NCBI GenBank assembly: GCA_964355565.1
Contig: CAYHDJ010000001.1
Location: forward strand, 62,001-126,000
Direction: 5' to 3'
From: Azoamicus sp964355565
Lineage (GTDB): Bacteria; Pseudomonadota; Gammaproteobacteria; UBA6186; Azoamicaceae
Length of the DNA: 64,000 bases
Part shown: positions 18,848 to 27,857 of the stretch, one piece after another
Position numbering within the stretch: the stretch's first letter is position 1
Layout of the letters: each line of letters opens with the position of its first letter
Translations under genes and position numbers: made by a program
The notes under the pieces: model-generated
The model's input: the letters and a program-made list of their open reading frames with translations, nothing else
The model's database searches: none
Told to the model about the DNA's origin: nothing

Positions 18848-20533
18848 ATGGAAAAATCTGTTATACATAAACTATCTGATGATATTATAAGAAAGTTAAG
18901 TTTTAGCACATTAATATATAGTCCATCGTGTGTTTTGAAAGAATTGATTGAAAATAGTTTGGATGCCAATAGTTCTAGTATTTCTGTCCATATTGAAGAT
19001 GCTGGTATTAATTTAATAAGGGTTATTGATAATGGTATTGGTATTTATAAAGGCGATTTACATAAAGTTTGTTCTAGGTTTAATACTAGTAAAATTGCGA
19101 CCATTAATGATTTAAATAATATAAAAACTTATGGATTTAGAGGAGAATCTTTATTTTTAATAAATTCTGTTTCTAGATTGAATATTTTTTCTAAACCATA
19201 TGATCAAAGCATGGCATACAGGGCTACTTTTTTGAGCAATTGGACTGATTTTTGTATTTTTTCTTGTGCGTGTGTTAATGGTACTATAATTGAAGTGTTA
19301 GATTTATTTTATAATAATCTTAATTTTAGATTACTTTTAGGCGATTTGGACCATGAATATTATAAGTTATTTAGTGTTTTCAAAATTGCTGCGTTATCTA
19401 ATTTTAATGTTCATTTTGTTATTTTTAAGAATGGTATGGAGGTTTTAAATTTGCCACATTGTACTAATGCGTTTTCTAAATTAAAGCGCATAGAAATGTT
19501 AAATAGTGGTGTGTCTTTTGATGATGTTATAAATATAAATTTTAGTGATTCTAAAATAAATTTTGATGGATTTATATATTTGAGTGGCGTAAAACGTTAT
19601 AATAAGCTTTGTAGGTATTTTTTTGTTAATAGTAGACTTGTTAGTTTATCAATAATAGATGATATTTTTTACGATATTTTAGGTTTAAAAAATAAAAAAA
19701 ATTTTTTTTTTGGTTATTGTTTATATTTGTATTTAGATGTGTCTTTTTATAATATTATTATTAATTATAAGAAATTGGATATAATGTTTAGAGATTATTA
19801 TTTTATATATAGTTTATTATATAAGATCATATATAATGAGATATTTAGTAGAAATAAAACTAGTTGTAGTAAAAATTTAAACACTGATTTTGTTAACGAT
19901 AATAATTTTATATCAGTTAAACAAGGTTATGTTACAGAATCAACTCAGTTTTTTTGTATGAATTTTTCTAATAGAGCTTTTTATGAATTAAACAATTCCG
20001 TTTTAACTATATTAGATAATTCTGATGTTTTTTTTAGGTTATACGACAAAGTTTATGTTGTTAAACTATGTATTATTAGGCAAAGAGTTATTTACAACTT
20101 ATGTTGTAAACAGTTTATTAAATTTGGCAAAATTTTGAAAAAAAGTGTATTGTGTTGTGAATTATTTGATTCTGATACTTTCTCGGTTTTTTTAGAATTT
20201 GAGGACATTATTTTATTATACGGATTAGCTTTTGATGTTTTTAATAATAGGTTTTTGGTTGTTCGTAGTGTACCTGTTTTATTGTATAATCTTTCAGTTA
20301 ATTGGTATGCATTGTTTTACGATTTAAAGGTTTTTTTAGAAAAGTTTAGTTTGAGCACTTTTTCTAGAAACAGGTTTGATTCTAACATTGTTAATATTTT
20401 TATAAAACATATTGAGAAAAAATCGGTGTGTAATTTATATGAAGTTAATTTGTTTTATAATGAGTTATTAAATTCTAGATTAAACGATGTTGATTGGTTT
20501 GATAAAAATTGTAATGAAGTTTTAATCAAATGA
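18848..20533 (+). CDS. mutL: DNA mismatch repair protein MutL
   Basis: MutL is the GHKL-type ATPase that links MutS mismatch recognition to downstream repair. N-terminal motifs are clear: ELIENSLDA (residues 38-46, catalytic Glu), DNGIGI, TSKI and GFRGESL. The usual AAGEVVERP motif is replaced by a diverged sequence (LSFSTLIYSPSCVLKE), which is odd for an active member. The C-terminal dimerisation region is strongly Phe/Tyr/Asn-rich but extends to 561 residues against about 615 in E. coli. No QxEE-type endonuclease motif was recognised. It sits 18 bases after ileS. MutS is also encoded at 54632-57169, so the pair is retained. Confidence 0.9.
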   Translation: MEKSVIHKLSDDIIRKLSFSTLIYSPSCVLKELIENSLDANSSSISVHIEDAGINLIRVIDNGIGIYKGDLHKVCSRFNTSKIATINDLNNIKTYGFRGESLFLINSVSRLNIFSKPYDQSMAYRATFLSNWTDFCIFSCACVNGTIIEVLDLFYNNLNFRLLLGDLDHEYYKLFSVFKIAALSNFNVHFVIFKNGMEVLNLPHCTNAFSKLKRIEMLNSGVSFDDVININFSDSKINFDGFIYLSGVKRYNKLCRYFFVNSRLVSLSIIDDIFYDILGLKNKKNFFFGYCLYLYLDVSFYNIIINYKKLDIMFRDYYFIYSLLYKIIYNEIFSRNKTSCSKNLNTDFVNDNNFISVKQGYVTESTQFFCMNFSNRAFYELNNSVLTILDNSDVFFRLYDKVYVVKLCIIRQRVIYNLCCKQFIKFGKILKKSVLCCELFDSDTFSVFLEFEDIILLYGLAFDVFNNRFLVVRSVPVLLYNLSVNWYALFYDLKVFLEKFSLSTFSRNRFDSNIVNIFIKHIEKKSVCNLYEVNLFYNELLNSRLNDVDWFDKNCNEVLIK

Positions 20534-20560
20534 TATTAGATTTTTTTAAAAGGTTTTTTT

Positions 20561-20875
20561 ATGTATGCTATAATTTTGGATAGAAATAAGCAGTATTTAG
20601 TTGAAAAAGACAGCGTTATAAAGGCTGATTTTATGGATGTCAGTGTAAATGATTTTATTGATATTAATAAGATTTTATTATTAAGTGATGGAGATAAATT
20701 TTTTTTTGGAGACCCTTTTGTTAATAACAAAATTGTTAAATTAAAAGTTTTAAATCATGTCAAGGATGATAAAAAAATTACTTTAAAGTTTAGAAGGCGA
20801 AAACATCATATGAAACGTATCGGTCATAGACAAAATTATACTGTTTTAAAGGTTATGTTTATTGGTGATGAATAG
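20561..20875 (+). CDS. rplU: 50S ribosomal protein L21
   Basis: A 104-residue L21, a 23S rRNA-binding protein of the large subunit. It begins MYAIILDRNKQYLVEKDSV and ends with the basic block KFRRRKHHMKRIGHRQNYT, which corresponds to the conserved K-RRRK-Y-RK-GHRQ-T signature. Length equals the family norm (about 103). It is 19 bases upstream of rpmA, as in nearly all bacteria. Confidence 0.97.
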   Translation: MYAIILDRNKQYLVEKDSVIKADFMDVSVNDFIDINKILLLSDGDKFFFGDPFVNNKIVKLKVLNHVKDDKKITLKFRRRKHHMKRIGHRQNYTVLKVMFIGDE

Positions 20876-20894
20876 ATTTTGTGAGGTTTAGTAT

Positions 20895-21152
20895 ATGGCA
20901 CAGAAAAAAGCTGGAGGCAGTTCTAGAAATGGTAGAGATTCTAAATCTAAACGTTTAGGTGTCAAATGTTTTGGTGGTGAATTGGTAAAAAGTGGTAACA
21001 TTATTGTTAGGCAACGTGGTACAAAATTTCATAATGGGCTTAATGTTGGTTTAGGGAAAGATCACACGCTGTTTGCATTGAAAAATGGTGTTGTTAAATT
21101 TTCTTTTAAAGGTAGAAGACGAATTTTGTATGTTAATATTGTGGATAATTAG
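20895..21152 (+). CDS. rpmA: 50S ribosomal protein L27
   Basis: An 85-residue L27 whose N-terminal tail reaches the peptidyl-transferase centre. The start MAQKKAGGSSRNGRDSKSKR is canonical and lacks the N-terminal extension cleaved in Firmicutes. IIVRQRGTKFHNG and GLGKDHTLFAL are also conserved. It follows rplU and precedes obgE by only a few bases. Confidence 0.98.
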   Translation: MAQKKAGGSSRNGRDSKSKRLGVKCFGGELVKSGNIIVRQRGTKFHNGLNVGLGKDHTLFALKNGVVKFSFKGRRRILYVNIVDN

Positions 21153-21157
21153 TTTTT

Positions 21158-22174
21158 ATGTTTTTTGTTGATTTTATAGATTTGTATTTGTCGTCTGGGA
21201 GAGGTGGAAATGGTGCTGTTAGTTTTTTGAGCACTGTTTCTGGAGTATCCAAAAAACCTGATGGTGGAAATGGTGGCAGGGGGGGTGATATTTATTTTGT
21301 TGGTGATAGAAATTTGAAGACATTTAGTAAGTTGAAATATAATGTTAATTATAAAGCTGAAGATGGAGCTAATGGAAGAGGTAATTGCAAAACAGGCAAA
21401 AATGGTAGTGATTTAAAAGTGAAAGTGCCATTAGGTACAATTATTTACGATGTTGAGAGAAATTTATTTTTTGGAGAGGTTCTAAGTGATGGTGAAGAAC
21501 TGTTAGTTCTTAGAGGTGGGCGTGCTGGTTATGGAAATTTTTTTTTAAGATCTTGTGATCAATTAATTTTTAACAAATTGGTTATTGGTGGATGTTCTAA
21601 AGTTATCCATGTTCATTTAGAATTAAAATTATTGTCAGATGTGAGTTTACTTGGATTTCCTAATGCAGGAAAATCGTCACTTATAACTAATATATCTAAT
21701 GTTTTTTCTGCTGTTTCAGATTATCCATTTACTACGCTCCAACCTATTATTGGCGCTGTGAGGTTAAAATATTTCAATGATTTAGTTTTTGCAGACTTGC
21801 CTGGAATAATAAAAAATTCTTGCTTAGGGGCGGGTTTAGGTTTTAATTTTTTAAAGCATTTAACAAAAACTCGTTTATTGTTGCATGTTGTTGACTTATC
21901 TATTTTGCATTCTAAGATTTCATTTTTTAGAAATTTATTGGTTATAAATAATGAATTAAAAAGATATAATATTGATTTATTTAAAATTGAGAAGTGGCTA
22001 GTATTTAATAAGATTGATTTAGTTGATGATCTTAATTTTGAATTTTTAAATAAAAATGTTTTATTAAAGTTTAATTATACTAATTTATTTTTCATTTCAT
22101 CCAAATACAAAATTGGATTAAAAAAGTTATGTTTTAATATTAATGAATTTTTTTCATTGTATAATAGTAGGTGA
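21158..22174 (+). CDS. obgE: GTPase Obg/CgtA
   Basis: A ribosome-associated GTPase involved in 50S assembly, 338 residues. The glycine-rich Obg fold covers residues 1-158, with GRGGNGAVSF and GGNGGRGGDIYF. The G domain has GFPNAGKSS (G1) near residue 166, DLPGIIKN (G3) and NKIDLV (G4). E. coli ObgE is about 390 residues, so the variable acidic C-terminal tail is missing here. It is the third gene of the standard rplU-rpmA-obgE operon; rpoZ follows after four bases. Confidence 0.96.
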   Translation: MFFVDFIDLYLSSGRGGNGAVSFLSTVSGVSKKPDGGNGGRGGDIYFVGDRNLKTFSKLKYNVNYKAEDGANGRGNCKTGKNGSDLKVKVPLGTIIYDVERNLFFGEVLSDGEELLVLRGGRAGYGNFFLRSCDQLIFNKLVIGGCSKVIHVHLELKLLSDVSLLGFPNAGKSSLITNISNVFSAVSDYPFTTLQPIIGAVRLKYFNDLVFADLPGIIKNSCLGAGLGFNFLKHLTKTRLLLHVVDLSILHSKISFFRNLLVINNELKRYNIDLFKIEKWLVFNKIDLVDDLNFEFLNKNVLLKFNYTNLFFISSKYKIGLKKLCFNINEFFSLYNSR

Positions 22175-22178
22175 TTTT

Positions 22179-22379
22179 ATGCCATCTGTTGATATTTTTG
22201 AGTGTTATAAATTTGTTCCTAATAAATTTGAATTAGTTTTAATTGCTTCTAAAAGAGCACGCGATATAGCATTGAAGAGTTCAAAGTTATTTGTTGATCC
22301 ATTAACAGATAAAGTTACAGTTATTGCTTTAAGAGAAATTGAGCAAGGTTATAAAAATGATTTTTTAAGTGATAAATGA
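22179..22379 (+). CDS. rpoZ: DNA-directed RNA polymerase subunit omega
   Basis: A 66-residue omega subunit that helps beta' fold. The core motif LIASKRARDIAL matches the conserved VLVAAKRARQL region, and VIALREIEQG matches the second half of the fold. E. coli RpoZ is 91 residues, so the C-terminal tail is lost. An in-frame ATG 12 codons upstream lies inside obgE and adds unrelated residues; the ATG at 22179 gives the usual N-terminus. It is transcribed with obgE and converges on nusB. Confidence 0.88.
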   Translation: MPSVDIFECYKFVPNKFELVLIASKRARDIALKSSKLFVDPLTDKVTVIALREIEQGYKNDFLSDK

Positions 22380-22395
22380 AAATTTTAGTCTTGTT

Positions 22396-22791
22396 TTATA
22401 ACATGTTGTCTAAAATTTTATTTATTATTGTGTGACTGTTTTTTGTACAAAATTGTTTTGCTAGAATTATTGATTCATTTATTATTACTTTATTTGGTAG
22501 TTTTTTATTATAAAACATTTCGAATGTAGCTATTTTTAGTATTATTATTTCTATAATACTTATGTCAAAACCTTTTTGAGTATATGTGGCTATAATTAGG
22601 TTTAGTATGTTTGTTTTTTCTATTATTTTTTTAAGTGAGTATTTTAAATATATTAAATCTATTTTATTTATGTTTAGTTTTGAGAATATGTGATCTTCTT
22701 CTGTTTTTTCATTATGATTTATGTGCATGGCGTATAGTTTTTGTAATAATATTCTTCTCGCGTGTGTTTTTTTTTTAATGTGTTTTTTCAT
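22396..22791 (-). CDS. nusB: Transcription antitermination protein NusB
   Basis: A 131-residue all-helical RNA-binding protein that, with NusE (S10), binds boxA in rRNA leaders. The conserved N-terminal pattern ARRILLQKLYAM and the C-terminal pattern PNKVIINESIILAKQFCT are present (family: P-KV-INEAIELAK-F). It is very Lys/Ile/Asn-rich, like other minus-strand proteins here. It converges with rpoZ (16-base gap) and is divergent from sucC. Confidence 0.9.
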   Translation of the reverse strand: MKKHIKKKTHARRILLQKLYAMHINHNEKTEEDHIFSKLNINKIDLIYLKYSLKKIIEKTNILNLIIATYTQKGFDISIIEIIILKIATFEMFYNKKLPNKVIINESIILAKQFCTKNSHTIINKILDNML

Positions 22792-22862
22792 AAAATTTGA
22801 TTTTTTTATTAAATAAAGTGTTTTTATACTATATAATACAATTAATTTTTCAGTATATAAAT

Positions 22863-24017
22863 ATGTATTTACATGAATATCAAGCTAAGAATATTCTTAG
22901 AAAGTATGGTCTTTTTGTTCCAAAGTCTTTTTTGGTTACCTCGTTAGATGATATTAAGCATATTGTCAGTATGGATATTAAGGAGCTTGTATTAAAAGCT
23001 CAAATTCATTCTGGGTCTAGAGCAAATTATGGTGGTATAATTTTTGTAAATAATAATCATTGTGATTTACATGCTGCATTGACTTCTCTTTTGGGATGTA
23101 GCATTGCTACTAATCAAACTTCTGGCGATAAAAAAATTATTAATAAAATTTTAGTTGAAGAAAAAATTGTATTTTTATCTAGTTTTTATTTATCAGTTTT
23201 TTTAGACAGGTCCGATGAAAATATATGTTTTTTATTTTCCAAAAGTTCTGGTGTTAGCGTTGAGCAGAGTAGCAAAGATAGGTTTTTAAAAGTTGTCGTT
23301 GATCCATTTTTTGGTGTTTCTGATTATCATGTTAGGATTTTTTTAAAATTTTTGGAATTAGATCGTGCTTTTTTTAATCGCGTTAAATCATTGTTGATTG
23401 TATTTTTTAGAATTTTTGTTTTTTATGATTTGTTGCTTTTGGAGATTAATCCATTGGTTTTGTATGATGATGAATTTTTTTGTTTGGATGCTAAAATAGA
23501 AATTGATGATAATGCATTTTTTAGGCAAGAAGATTTATTTTTAAATTATGATTTTAGTCAAAATGATTTTTTTGAAAATGAGGCCAAAAAATATAATTTG
23601 AGTTATATTTCCATGCCTGGTGATATAGCTTGCATTGTTAATGGTGCTGGGTTAGCTATGGCAACTATGGATTTAATTATGCATTATGGAGGCGTGCCTG
23701 CAAATTTTTTGGATATAGGTGGTGATGCAACTGAAGATAAAGTTTTTAATGCTATTAGGATAATTCGTATGAATAGTAAAGTTTCATGTATTTTTGTTAA
23801 TATTTTTGGTGGTATTATTAAGTGTGATTTTATAGCTAAAAGTATTGTTAAATCCGTTCAGTCTTTAAATATTACTGTTCCTATAGTTATACGATTTGTT
23901 GGAAATATGGCTGATGAGGCTGTTGATATTTTAGTTGGGCAGCCTAATGTGTTTTTTTATTCAGATTTTTTAGCCGCTGTTAAAAATGTTGTAGGTATAT
24001 CTAGGGGTTTTAAATGA
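22863..24017 (+). CDS. sucC: Succinyl-CoA synthetase beta subunit
   Basis: The beta subunit of succinyl-CoA synthetase (ADP- or GDP-forming), which makes ATP/GTP from succinyl-CoA. From the ATG at 22863 the protein is 384 residues against 388 in E. coli and starts MYLHEYQAKNILRKYGL, the family N-terminus. The ATP-grasp domain spans about residues 1-235. The C-terminal CoA ligase domain shows VNGAGLAMATMD, NFLDIGGDAT and NIFGGI-KCD. The frame is open 22 codons further upstream, but that extension is non-homologous. It overlaps sucD by four bases. Confidence 0.97.
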   Translation: MYLHEYQAKNILRKYGLFVPKSFLVTSLDDIKHIVSMDIKELVLKAQIHSGSRANYGGIIFVNNNHCDLHAALTSLLGCSIATNQTSGDKKIINKILVEEKIVFLSSFYLSVFLDRSDENICFLFSKSSGVSVEQSSKDRFLKVVVDPFFGVSDYHVRIFLKFLELDRAFFNRVKSLLIVFFRIFVFYDLLLLEINPLVLYDDEFFCLDAKIEIDDNAFFRQEDLFLNYDFSQNDFFENEAKKYNLSYISMPGDIACIVNGAGLAMATMDLIMHYGGVPANFLDIGGDATEDKVFNAIRIIRMNSKVSCIFVNIFGGIIKCDFIAKSIVKSVQSLNITVPIVIRFVGNMADEAVDILVGQPNVFFYSDFLAAVKNVVGISRGFK

Positions 24018-24892
24018 ATAATTTTGTTTTTAATGATATTAGAGTTATTTGTCAGGGGTTTACTGGTAGAATGGGTACATATCATTCTAGATTATCTATT
24101 GATTACTTTACAAATATTGTTGGTGGTGTATCGCCTGGCAAGGGTGGGTCATATCATTTAGGAAAACCTGTTTTTGATACTGTTTATGATGCTGTGGAAT
24201 CTACTAAGGCTAATGTTAGTTTAATATTTGTCCCTGCGCAGAATTGCAAAGAGTCTATTATTGAAGCTATTTATGCTGGAATTAAGTTTATAGTATGTAT
24301 TACTGAAGGATTGCCTGTTTTGGATGTGCTTTTTTTAAAGAAATTATGTAAGCAAAATGGTGTCATTTTTGTTGGTCCAAATTCGCCTGGTTTAGTAATA
24401 CCTGACTTTTGTAGGTTAGGTATTATGCCAATTAATATACATAAAGTTGGTAAAGTTGGTATTGTTTCTAGGTCTGGTACTTTAACTTATGAAGCTATTA
24501 ATCAGACATCAATTTGTGGATTAGGACAGAGTATGAGTATAGGTATTGGTGGTGATCCTATAGTTGGTATGAATTTTGTTGATGTCTTAAAGTATTTCAA
24601 TTTTTGTAATAAAACTGAAATTATTTTGATGATTGGTGAGATAGGTGGAACTCTAGAAGAGAGTACAGCTGATTTTTTGAAGAGTAATTCTTTTAAAAAG
24701 CCTGTTTTTACTTATATTGCTGGTGTAAGCGCTCCAATTGGAAAACGTATGGGACATGCTGGTGCTATAGTTAGTTCTGACCATGGCTGTGCAGTGGATA
24801 AAATTAAGTTTTTAAAGGACAGTAACGTTTTTATTATAGAATCAATATGCGATATTGGCTTCACTATTTTAAATTTTTTAAGACTTAAGTGA
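24014..24892 (+). CDS. sucD: Succinyl-CoA synthetase alpha subunit
   Basis: A 292-residue alpha subunit that binds CoA and carries the phosphohistidine. The CoA-binding motif QGFTGRMGTYH is near the N-terminus. GFPNSPG is kept as GPNSPGL, and the active-site loop GHAGAIVSS puts the phospho-His near residue 247. The ATGA overlap with sucC indicates coupled translation. With korAB it would convert 2-oxoglutarate to succinate with ATP formation. It converges on grxC. Confidence 0.98.
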   Translation: MNNFVFNDIRVICQGFTGRMGTYHSRLSIDYFTNIVGGVSPGKGGSYHLGKPVFDTVYDAVESTKANVSLIFVPAQNCKESIIEAIYAGIKFIVCITEGLPVLDVLFLKKLCKQNGVIFVGPNSPGLVIPDFCRLGIMPINIHKVGKVGIVSRSGTLTYEAINQTSICGLGQSMSIGIGGDPIVGMNFVDVLKYFNFCNKTEIILMIGEIGGTLEESTADFLKSNSFKKPVFTYIAGVSAPIGKRMGHAGAIVSSDHGCAVDKIKFLKDSNVFIIESICDIGFTILNFLRLK

Positions 24893-24895
24893 TTT

Positions 24896-25120
24896 TTATT
24901 TATTTAATATATTCAAGAGTTCTGTATAACCACCTATGAATTTATTATTTATAAAAATTTGTGGTACTGTAGTGTGATTTGTTTGCTTTATTAAGTTTTT
25001 TAGTATATTTATGTCTTTTTCTACGTCTATTTCTTCAAAGATTATATTTTTTTCATTTAAGATTTTTTTTGCTAAAGTGCAATATATACATGTTTTTGTT
25101 GTGTATATTATTACTTTCAT
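24896..25120 (-). CDS. grxC: Glutaredoxin
   Basis: A 74-residue glutaredoxin, a thiol-disulfide carrier reduced by glutathione. The dithiol active site CIYC is at residues 11-14, the cis-Pro motif is TVPQIFI, and the glutathione-binding GG lies in FIGGYTEL. It is slightly shorter than E. coli GrxC (83). The neighbouring membrane rhodanese-like gene matches the E. coli yibN-grxC pair, which supports grxC over other paralogues. Confidence 0.9.
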   Translation of the reverse strand: MKVIIYTTKTCIYCTLAKKILNEKNIIFEEIDVEKDINILKNLIKQTNHTTVPQIFINNKFIGGYTELLNILNK

Positions 25121-25125
25121 TTTCT

Positions 25126-25548
25126 TTATTCCTTGTTATAAGTTGGTAAGTCATTTTTTAACCACATGTCAATGCCGTTCACCATATACATTACGTTTTT
25201 GCAGTTGTGTGTTTTTAGTATATTTATTATTGACTTATGATTGTTTTTTTTGTTTTCTATTATTATTATTATGTGTTTTTTATATTTATTTATTATGTGT
25301 TTATTAGCGTCTATTTTTTTTATTGGAATGTTTATTGAATTAATTATATATTTTTTTTTATAAAATATTTCATCTCTAAAGTCTAGTATTATAGCATTGT
25401 TGTTATTTATTAGCTTGATGGCATCATTTGGCATTATTCCATTTTTTTTATATATAAAATCTTTTATTTCTATATATGTTAGATATGCTAATATTAGAAT
25501 TGTTAGAGATATTATAATTATGTTCTTAATTAGAAAATTGTATATCAT
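25126..25548 (-). CDS. Membrane-anchored rhodanese-like protein (YibN type)
   Basis: A 140-residue protein with one N-terminal membrane helix (residues 9-25) followed by a rhodanese-like fold. The CH2A-like IILDFRDEIFY is followed by INSINIPI and ends VNGIDMWLKNDLP, as in YibN. The loop that carries the catalytic Cys in active sulfurtransferases reads IIENKKNNHK, with no Cys, so sulfur-transfer activity is unlikely. The only Cys is near residue 117. It lies five bases from grxC in the gammaproteobacterial yibN-grxC arrangement. Confidence 0.75.
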   Translation of the reverse strand: MIYNFLIKNIIIISLTILILAYLTYIEIKDFIYKKNGIMPNDAIKLINNNNAIILDFRDEIFYKKKYIINSINIPIKKIDANKHIINKYKKHIIIIIENKKNNHKSIINILKTHNCKNVMYMVNGIDMWLKNDLPTYNKE

Positions 25549-25603
25549 AATTAAGTATGTTTTAAAATTTGATATTTGTATTATATATTTTATTTTTAAT
25601 TTA

Positions 25604-26869
25604 TCAATTTATTTTTGTATTCATTAGCTCAAAGAATGATTCATTTGTTTTTGAATTTTTAAGATGTTTTATTAAAAATTCCATAGCTTCTACTTCATCC
25701 ATGGGGTGAAGTATTTTTCTAAGTAGCCATATTTTTTGTAAATCATTTGGATTGATAAGTAGTTCTTCTCGTCTAGTGCCTGATTTTATTATGTTTATTG
25801 CTGGATAGATTCTTTTTTCTGATATCCGTCTGTCTAAATATATTTCTGAATTTCCTGTGCCTTTGAATTCTTCAAATATGACATCATCCATTTTTGATCC
25901 AGTTTCAATTAATGCTGTTGCTATGATTGTTAAGCTGCCTCCTTCTTCTATATTTCTAGCTGATCCAAAAAACCTCTTTGGTCGCTGTAAAGCATTTGCG
26001 TCCACCCCTCCTGTTAACACTTTACCTGATGATGGCGCAACTGTATTATATGCTCGAGCTAAACGAGTTATGGAATCTAGTAATATTACTACGTCTCTTT
26101 TATGTTCAACTAGACGTTTTGCTTTTTCAATAACCATTTCAGCTACTTGTATGTGTCTGCTAGCTGGCTCATCAAAAGTACTTGCTATAACTTCGCCTTT
26201 TACAGATCTTGACATTTCTGTAACTTCTTCTGGTCGTTCGTCTATTAGCAAAACCATTAAATAACAGTCCTTATTATTTTCAGTTAATGATTTTGCTATA
26301 TTTTGTAGCATTACTGTTTTTCCAGCTTTTGGAGGTGAAACCAGTAAAGCTCTTTGTCCTTTTCCTATGGGTGCTGCTATGTCTATTATTCTTGATGTTA
26401 TATTATCATTTTGCATGTTTTTTATTTCAAGTGTTAATCTTTCGCATGCATGTAATGGCGTCAAGTTTTCAAAAGCTATTTTGTTTTTTGCTATTTCTGG
26501 TGGTTCATTGTTTATTTCATCTACTTTTAATAGTGCAAAATATCTTTCTCCGTCTCTTGGTGGTCTTATTTTTCCTTTGATTTCATCTCCAGTTCTTAAG
26601 TTAAATTTTTTAATTTGACTTGGTGATATATATATATCGTCTGGGCCAGCTAGATATGAGCTGTCTGGTGATCTTAAGAAGCCAAAACCATCTTGTAAAA
26701 TTTCTAAAACTCCCCTACCTGATATATTTTCTCCTCTTTTTGCTTTTTCATTTAAAATGGTAAAAATTATTTCTTGTTTTCTTGTTCTGCCTATATCGTT
26801 TATATCTAATTCTTTAGCTATGGTTATTAACTCAGATATTGTTTTGTTTTTTAATTCGTTTATGTTCAT
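25604..26869 (-). CDS. rho: Transcription termination factor Rho
   Basis: The hexameric RNA helicase for factor-dependent termination, 421 residues, about the same length as E. coli Rho (419). The N-terminal RNA-binding OB fold includes GFGFLRSPDSSYLAGPDDIYIS, read in parts. Walker A is SPPKAGKT near residue 182, Walker B VILLDSITRLAR, and the Q/R loops VLTGGVDANAL and KGTGNSEI are intact. It is transcribed 20 bases after rpoH. Confidence 0.99.
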   Translation of the reverse strand: MNINELKNKTISELITIAKELDINDIGRTRKQEIIFTILNEKAKRGENISGRGVLEILQDGFGFLRSPDSSYLAGPDDIYISPSQIKKFNLRTGDEIKGKIRPPRDGERYFALLKVDEINNEPPEIAKNKIAFENLTPLHACERLTLEIKNMQNDNITSRIIDIAAPIGKGQRALLVSPPKAGKTVMLQNIAKSLTENNKDCYLMVLLIDERPEEVTEMSRSVKGEVIASTFDEPASRHIQVAEMVIEKAKRLVEHKRDVVILLDSITRLARAYNTVAPSSGKVLTGGVDANALQRPKRFFGSARNIEEGGSLTIIATALIETGSKMDDVIFEEFKGTGNSEIYLDRRISEKRIYPAINIIKSGTRREELLINPNDLQKIWLLRKILHPMDEVEAMEFLIKHLKNSKTNESFFELMNTKIN

Positions 26870-26889
26870 ATTTTTAATTAGTTATTTTT

Positions 26890-27750
26890 TTAAATGTCTG
26901 ATTTGATTATATTTTTAAGTTTTTGAAGCGCTGTGGTTTCTATTTGTCTTACTCGTTCTGATGAAATATTATATGTTTTTGCTAGTGTTTTTAATGTGAT
27001 TGTGTTTTTTGTTAGCCATCGTTTTTTTAAAATATCGTGACTTCTTTTATCTAATTTGTATAGTGCGGTGTTTAGTTTATTTATTATAAAATTGCTCCAG
27101 TTGTTTTTTTCTATTAATAATAATGGGTCAAATTTTTTTTCAGTTTTGTTTAAATCATTGTTAATTTTTGATATGAGTTCTGTTGAGTCGTCAGTAGTGT
27201 TATTTGGTGTTATTGATATATCTGGATTATTTAGCCGCGATTCCATAAGGTTTATTTCTTCATTTTTGATATTTAATAAATTTGATAAGGATGATCGTTC
27301 GTTATGTGTTAGCCACCCTATTTTTTTAAGCTTTTTAAAGTTAAAAAATAAGCGTTTTTGTGTTTTTGTTGATGCTATTTTAACTATTCTTAGATTTCGT
27401 ATTATATATTCTTGTATTTCTGATTTTATCCAATAAATTGCAAAAGATATTAATCTATGTTTCTTATCTGGGTCGAATCGCTTAACTGCTTTAATGAGGC
27501 CTATTAATCCTTCTTGGATTAAATCTTTTATGTTAAGTCCGTAACCCGAGTAATTTTTAGCTATTTTGATTACATAGTTTATGTTTGATTCTACTAATTT
27601 TTTTGCTGCATGTATATCGTTTTTTTCTTTTAATTTTTTTGCTAAAGAATATTCTTCATCTTTTGATAAAAATGGTATATTCTTTATTTTTTGTATATAA
27701 AAATCTATATCTTCATCATTTCTTTTTAATGAATTTGATTTTTTTTTCAT
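26890..27750 (-). CDS. rpoH: RNA polymerase sigma-32 (heat-shock) factor
   Basis: A 286-residue sigma factor that directs heat-shock gene transcription. Region 2 shows DLIQEGLIGLIKAVKRFDP, and the RpoH-specific segment is YWIKSEIQEYIIRNLRIVKIASTK followed by QKRLFFNFKKLKK (read in parts). Region 4 ends with TLKTLAKTYNISSERVRQIE. Length equals E. coli RpoH (284). In a genome this small it may be one of very few sigma factors. It is divergent from ispB and probably leads an rpoH-rho unit. Confidence 0.95.
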   Translation of the reverse strand: MKKKSNSLKRNDEDIDFYIQKIKNIPFLSKDEEYSLAKKLKEKNDIHAAKKLVESNINYVIKIAKNYSGYGLNIKDLIQEGLIGLIKAVKRFDPDKKHRLISFAIYWIKSEIQEYIIRNLRIVKIASTKTQKRLFFNFKKLKKIGWLTHNERSSLSNLLNIKNEEINLMESRLNNPDISITPNNTTDDSTELISKINNDLNKTEKKFDPLLLIEKNNWSNFIINKLNTALYKLDKRSHDILKKRWLTKNTITLKTLAKTYNISSERVRQIETTALQKLKNIIKSDI

Positions 27751-27843
27751 TTTTATTTTTTTTAAACTTGTTAAAAAGTTTATAATTTTTATTTAAAAAC
27801 TACAAGTAATTAATGTATTATTATTTGATGTAGTATATTTTTT

Positions 27844-27848
27844 AGGAG
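27844..27848 (+). promoter_or_regulatory. Shine-Dalgarno site of ispB
   Basis: AGGAG, nine bases before the ATG at 27858 and directly abutting an earlier in-frame ATG at 27849. The spacing selects the second ATG as the start. Confidence 0.6.
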
Positions 27849-27857
27849 ATGTGTTTT

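Noticed and set aside
27751..27843. Promoters between rpoH and ispB
   Set aside because: Several TATAAT-like words occur, but none has a convincing -35 at 16-18 bases; in such AT-rich DNA they cannot be told from chance.
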